Notes under the pieces: model-generated
The model's database searches: none
What the model was told of the DNA's origin: nothing
The model's input: the letters and a program-made list of their open reading frames with translations, nothing else
Source of the DNA: Streptomyces pilosus
Lineage (GTDB): Bacteria; Actinomycetota; Actinomycetes; Streptomycetales; Streptomycetaceae
DNA: 64,000 nt
Direction of reading: 5' to 3'
Assembly: GCF_014649835.1 (NCBI RefSeq)
Contig: NZ_BMTU01000015.1
Coordinates: 1 to 64,000 of the forward strand
Part shown: positions 60,368-64,000 of the stretch, one piece after another
Numbering within the stretch: the first letter of the stretch is position 1
How the letters are laid out: the number at the start of each line of letters is the position of its first letter
Position numbers and translations under genes: made by a program

Positions 60368-61512
60368 TGGCCCCCACCAAGGTTCTCGCCGGTGCCCGGG
60401 TGGTCCTGCCCACCGGGACCGTGGACGACGGCCGTGTGAGCGTCGACGGCACGCGGATCGCCGCCACGGCACCCGGGTCCGCCGAGACCCTCGACCTCTC
60501 CGGCCACTGGCTGGTCCCCGGCTTCGTCGACATCCACAACCACGGTGGCGGCGGTGCCTCCTTTGCGGGCGGCACCGCCGAGGACGTCCTCCAGGGCGTG
60601 CGCACCCACCGCGCGCACGGCACCACCACGCTGGTCGCCTCCGCCGTCACCGGCGACCTGGACTTCCTCGCCCGGCACGCCGGGATGCTGGCGGAGCTGG
60701 CCCAGCAGGGCGACATCGCCGGCATCCACTTCGAGGGGCCGTTCATCTCCCCCTGCCGCAAGGGCGCGCACGACGAGCAGCTGCTGCGCGACCCCGACCC
60801 GGCCGAGGTGCGCAAGCTGATCGACGCGGCGCACGGGCAGGCGCGGATGATGACGCTGGCCACCGAGCTGCCCGGCGGCCTGGACTCCGTACGGCTGCTC
60901 GCCGAGCACGGGGTGATCGCGGCCGTCGGGCACACCGACGCCAGCTACGAGCAGACCCTCCAGGCCGTCGACGCGGGCGCGACGGTCGCCACGCACCTGT
61001 TCAACGCGATGCCCCCGCTCGGTCACCGTGCCCCGGGCCCGATCACCGCGCTGCTGGAGGACGAACGGGTCACCGTCGAGCTGATCAACGACGGCACGCA
61101 CCTGCATCCGGCCACGCTCCGGCTGGCCTTCCACCACGCGGGCCGGGACCGGGTCGCGTTCATCACCGACGCGATGGACGCGGCCGGATTCGGCGACGGC
61201 CGCTACATGCTGGGCCCGATGGAGGTCGAGGTCGCGGACGGGGTGGCCCGGCTGGTGGAGGGCGGCTCGATCGCCGGCTCCACGCTCACCCTGGACCGTG
61301 CCTTCAAGCGGGCGGTGACGGTGGACGGGCTGCCCGTGGAGGACGTCGTCGCGGCGATCTCCGCCAACCCGGCGCGACTGCTCGGCCTGGACGACCGGAT
61401 CGGTTCCCTGGAGCCCGGGAAGGACGCCGACCTGGTGGTTCTGGACGCCGGCTTCGACCTGGTGGGCGTGATGCGCCGGGGGGAATGGGTGGTCGATCCC
61501 CAACTGGACTGA
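60367..61512 (+). CDS. nagA: N-acetylglucosamine-6-phosphate deacetylase NagA
   Basis: This 381-residue amidohydrolase has the metal and substrate residues expected: DIHNHGG (HxH), HFEGPFIS (Glu), VGHTDASYE (His), THLFNAMPPLGHR (His) and ITDAMDAAG (Asp). It deacetylates GlcNAc-6-phosphate. It is coupled to nagK (TGATG, shared A) under DasR-type sites. Confidence 0.97.
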   Translation: MAPTKVLAGARVVLPTGTVDDGRVSVDGTRIAATAPGSAETLDLSGHWLVPGFVDIHNHGGGGASFAGGTAEDVLQGVRTHRAHGTTTLVASAVTGDLDFLARHAGMLAELAQQGDIAGIHFEGPFISPCRKGAHDEQLLRDPDPAEVRKLIDAAHGQARMMTLATELPGGLDSVRLLAEHGVIAAVGHTDASYEQTLQAVDAGATVATHLFNAMPPLGHRAPGPITALLEDERVTVELINDGTHLHPATLRLAFHHAGRDRVAFITDAMDAAGFGDGRYMLGPMEVEVADGVARLVEGGSIAGSTLTLDRAFKRAVTVDGLPVEDVVAAISANPARLLGLDDRIGSLEPGKDADLVVLDAGFDLVGVMRRGEWVVDPQLD

Positions 61513-61631
61513 TCCGTCCCGCAGTCGTGACGCAGAGCGGTCGGCCCGAGGGCTGGGCCGACCGCCCTGCGTTTGGCATGATCGTGGCCCCGGGACACGT
61601 GGAAGCGCAGGCAAAAGGGGAGGTCGGCCAG

Positions 61632-62561
61632 GTGATCCTCACGGTCACGCTGAACACCGCTCTCGACATCACCTACCGCATACCGGCGTTGCGGGCGGGC
61701 TCCTCCCACCGGGTCTCCGAGGTGACGGAACGCCCCGGCGGCAAGGGCGTCAACGTGGCCCGGGTGCTCGCCGCCCTCGGCCACGAGGTGACGGTCACCG
61801 GCTTCGCGGGCGGCACCACCGGACGCGTCCTGCGCGACCTGCTCACCGAGGTGCCGCACCTGACGGACGCGCTCGTCCCGGTCACCGGCACCACGCGGCG
61901 CACCGTCGCCGTCGTCGACGGGCGTTCCGGCGACACCACCCAGCTCAACGAGCCCGGCCCCACCGTGAGTCACGCCGAGTGGTCGGCGTTCCAGGAGGTG
62001 TACGGGGACCTGCTGGCGTCGGCGTCGGCGGTGGCCCTGTGCGGCAGCCTGCCCCCGGGCGTCCCGGTGGGCGCGTACGCGGGCCTGATCCGCACCGCCC
62101 GCGCGGCCGGGGTCCCGACGCTCCTGGACACCAGCGGATCGGCGCTGCGCCGCGGAGTGGCCGGCCGCCCCGACATCCTCAAGCCCAACGCCGACGAGCT
62201 GGCCGAACTCACCGGCTCCCACGAGCCGTTGCGCGCCACCCTGGACGCCCGCCGCCGGGGCGCCGGCACGGTGGTCGCCTCACTGGGCGCGCAGGGTCTC
62301 CTCGCGGTCACCCCGGACTCGCGCTGGCACGCCGCCCCGCCGGCCCGCCTCCGCGGCAACCCCACCGGCGCGGGCGACTCGGCCGTCGCGGGCCTGCTGT
62401 CCGCCCTGGTCGAGCAGCAGCCGTGGCCGGCCGCCCTGTCCCGCGCGGTGGCCCTGTCGGCGGCGACGGTCCTCTCCCCCGCAGCGGGCGAGTTCGACCG
62501 CACCACCTACGAGAAGTTCCTCCCCACCGTCACGGTGACCAGGGAATCGAACGCGGCCTAG
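61632..62561 (+). CDS. PfkB-type sugar-phosphate kinase (1-phosphofructokinase/tagatose-6-phosphate kinase-like)
   Basis: This 309-residue kinase has GGKGVNVARVLAALG (PfkB motif 1), LKPNADELAELTG and GNPTGAGDSAVAGLLSAL (motif 2 with catalytic Asp). The GTG start at 61632 follows GGGGAGG. It follows nagA by 119 bases and may act in amino-sugar or hexose-phosphate metabolism. It resembles FruK/LacC-like kinases; the exact substrate cannot be read from sequence. Confidence 0.88.
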   Translation: MILTVTLNTALDITYRIPALRAGSSHRVSEVTERPGGKGVNVARVLAALGHEVTVTGFAGGTTGRVLRDLLTEVPHLTDALVPVTGTTRRTVAVVDGRSGDTTQLNEPGPTVSHAEWSAFQEVYGDLLASASAVALCGSLPPGVPVGAYAGLIRTARAAGVPTLLDTSGSALRRGVAGRPDILKPNADELAELTGSHEPLRATLDARRRGAGTVVASLGAQGLLAVTPDSRWHAAPPARLRGNPTGAGDSAVAGLLSALVEQQPWPAALSRAVALSAATVLSPAAGEFDRTTYEKFLPTVTVTRESNAA

Positions 62562-63487
62562 GCGTTCGGCTCGTCCTCGAGCCAGAACTGGTCGAGGTTC
62601 GCGTTGCACTTGTTGCCCTGGTTGCAGACGACCTCGATGGTGTTCGTACCGTCGGCCAGGTTGACGTTGGCCCAGGTGGTCTGCCAGCCCTTCTCGAAGT
62701 CGCCCTCGGGCGTCCCGCCGAAGTTCTTCATGTTCAGCGGGCGGGAGGCCGGCTTGCCGTTGACGATCAGGGTGGCGTCGGCGTCGGCGCCGGGGATGCC
62801 GTAGCGCGCGTAGAAGCGGTACGTGTCTTCCTTGATGCCGTTGACCGTCCAGGTGACCTTGGCACCCACCTGGTTGAAGCCCGTCACGTAGACGCCGCCG
62901 TCGGCCTTCGCGCCCTTGACGTCGGAGGCCGTCGCCGCTCCCCCGTCCAGGCGGAGTGCCTTCGCGTCGATGGTGGGGAGTTCGGCCTTCTCGTCGTCCG
63001 ACCCGCCCTCGCTCGCCGTCGGGCTCGGCTTGCTCTCGTCCTGGGTCTGGGTCGGGCTCGCGTCGGCCTGGTCGCCGCCCTTGTCGTCGTCACCGCCGAG
63101 CATGGCGATGCCGATGCCGACGACGACCGCGGCGACCACGGCGATCGCGCCGATGAGGAGGCCCTTGGTGTTGGGTCCGCGGCCCCGGCCGCCACCGCCG
63201 TGCGACGGCTGGTGCGACTGGGTCGTGGTGGCGCCGCCCGGCAGGGTCTCCGGGGCGGCGTAGTGGGCGCTCGGCTGGCCGTAGGCGCCCTGCTGCTGCG
63301 GTGCCTGCGGAGCGGGCGCCGACTGGCCGTACTGCCGGGTTCCGACCGGCCGCACCCGGTTGACCGAGTTCGGGTAGCCGTAGCCCCCGGACGGCGGCTG
63401 GGCTCCGTTGGCCTGCCCGTCGGCGTAGAGGTAGCCGAACGGGTCGTCGTCCTCGGGCGTGCTCGCGCCGTTGTTGCCGGGCGTCAT
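62558..63487 (-). CDS. Membrane-anchored CBM35-like carbohydrate-binding protein
   Basis: This 309-residue protein has a cytoplasmic Gln/Pro/Gly-rich start (about 1-100), one transmembrane helix (GLLIGAIAVVAAVVVGIGIAML, about 108-130), an acidic Ser/Thr linker and a C-terminal CBM35-like domain (ADGGVYVTGFNQVGAKVTWTVNGIKEDTYRFYARYGIPGADADATL to GTNTIEVVCNQGNKCNANLDQFWLE). It could sense cell-wall or polymer sugars outside. Its stop overlaps pfkB by four bases. It is convergent. Confidence 0.88.
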   Translation of the reverse strand: MTPGNNGASTPEDDDPFGYLYADGQANGAQPPSGGYGYPNSVNRVRPVGTRQYGQSAPAPQAPQQQGAYGQPSAHYAAPETLPGGATTTQSHQPSHGGGGRGRGPNTKGLLIGAIAVVAAVVVGIGIAMLGGDDDKGGDQADASPTQTQDESKPSPTASEGGSDDEKAELPTIDAKALRLDGGAATASDVKGAKADGGVYVTGFNQVGAKVTWTVNGIKEDTYRFYARYGIPGADADATLIVNGKPASRPLNMKNFGGTPEGDFEKGWQTTWANVNLADGTNTIEVVCNQGNKCNANLDQFWLEDEPNA

Positions 63488-63603
63488 CCCTTGGTGCTCC
63501 TAGCTGCGGATCGGGTGCGGTTCGTGTGCGGAGAAGGCGAGCCTACCCGGTCCCCCTGAGCCAATCGGGTGACGTCGACCGCATCAACTCACTGACCTGC
63601 GCA

Positions 63604-64000
63604 TCATCCCGCACGTCTGTGCTGTTTGGGACGAGATCGTTTCTCGACGTACATCCGTTCGTCAGCGGACTTCAGCACTTCGTCCGCCGTCATCCCGCAG
63701 TGCGCCCACCCGATGCCGAAGCTGGCGCCGACCCGCACGGCCCGCCCCTCGGCCCGGATGGGCTGGATGATCTCGTTGCGCAGCCGCACGGCGAGGTCCT
63801 GGGCGTCGGCCCGCCCGAGCCCGTCGGCGAGGATGACGAACTCGTCGCCGCCGAGCCGGGCGACGGTGTCGCCGTCCCGCACGCCGTTGCTGAGCCGGCG
63901 GGCGACCTCGATGAGCACCGCGTCCCCCGCGTTGTGCCCGAACCGGTCGTTGATCGACTTGAAGCCGTCGAGGTCGCAGAAGAGCACCGCGAGCCCCTTG
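63604..64000 (-). CDS. cdgB: Diguanylate cyclase (GGDEF), C-terminal part; probable cdgB
   Basis: The 3' part of a gene that runs off the right edge. It has FCDLDGFKSINDRFGHNAGD (metal and substrate residues), the inhibitory site RDGD, five residues later LGGDEF, and DEVLKSADERMYVEKRS. It makes c-di-GMP, which controls development in Streptomyces through BldD. The place next to the nag genes fits cdgB as I recall it; the sensor domains that would settle this lie outside the window. Confidence 0.9.
   Translation of the reverse strand, partial: KGLAVLFCDLDGFKSINDRFGHNAGDAVLIEVARRLSNGVRDGDTVARLGGDEFVILADGLGRADAQDLAVRLRNEIIQPIRAEGRAVRVGASFGIGWAHCGMTADEVLKSADERMYVEKRSRPKQHRRAG

Overview
The window is a stretch of a Streptomyces-type chromosome. 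It is very GC-rich with strong third-position GC bias and makes heavy use of GTG starts. It carries actinobacterial lineage genes: a WhiJ-like HTH/DUF397/anti-sigma ATPase set, futalosine-pathway menaquinone genes, DasR-type dre sites, DUF3027 and DUF2771 proteins, a HelR-like ATPase, and an otsA/otsB pair. The order groEL2, csp, sulfur carrier, thrC, gpgS, otsA/B, sugar-binding lipoprotein, nagK-nagA, GGDEF protein is the order I recall for the core of S. coelicolor; this was recalled, not checked.

Region 1 (1-13.8 kb) is the accessory part and the most interesting. After the tail of an M23 peptidase comes a RiPP gene cluster transcribed leftwards. In transcription order it holds an LLM-class (F420-type) oxidoreductase, a RiPP recognition protein, a SAM methyltransferase, a class III aminotransferase and an iron-alcohol-dehydrogenase-family enzyme, the last four coupled by ATGA-type overlaps. 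Seven small precursor genes follow, then an ABC ATPase and permease, an M50 membrane metalloprotease, a class III lanthipeptide synthetase (LanKC) and a 90-residue orphan. The dehydrogenase, aminotransferase, methyltransferase, recognition protein, M50 protease and ABC set is that of the daptides, peptides whose C-terminal Thr becomes a dimethylated diamine. All seven precursors end in Thr. The added LanKC and LLM reductase are not part of the minimal daptide set, and the precursors contain no Cys. I therefore infer a hybrid product that is dehydrated (and possibly reduced to D-residues) but not thioether-bridged, with an aminated C-terminus. The precursors fall into two families that mostly alternate along the array, and one pair has been recently duplicated.

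Region 2 (13.8-20.6 kb) has a secreted peptide, a LuxR-type regulator and a two-TM protein, the two small genes sharing a 13-base upstream motif at almost equal distance. The WhiJ-like set, DUF3027 and an MFS transporter follow. Region 3 (20.6-30.2 kb) has a DUF2771 lipoprotein, mqnB-mqnD, a cold-shock protein, a HAD phosphatase, a gene-free stretch with a 17-bp tandem array, and an XPB-type helicase next to its usual helicase-associated partner. Region 4 (30.2-40.4 kb) holds a drug-type ABC exporter with a DUF4097 protein and a divergent GbsR/MarR-type regulator, an aldo/keto reductase with divergent HTH regulator, a HelR-like ATPase, cutC and a mycothiol-dependent-isomerase-like protein.

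Region 5 (40.7-51 kb) has an HD hydrolase, a DinB/MPI-GNAT fusion, DUF4031, the murR/murQ muropeptide-recycling pair, a 14-TM MFS pump, an Old Yellow Enzyme, monocistronic groEL with two CIRCE elements, and a cold-shock protein. Region 6 (51.5-64 kb) has thrC under an apparent SAM-I riboswitch followed by a MoaD/ThiS-like carrier, gpgS, otsA/otsB, the DasR-controlled sugar-binding lipoprotein and nagK-nagA, a PfkB kinase, a CBM35-type membrane protein and, cut by the right edge, a diguanylate cyclase. I saw no tRNA, rRNA, CRISPR array or intact insertion sequence.
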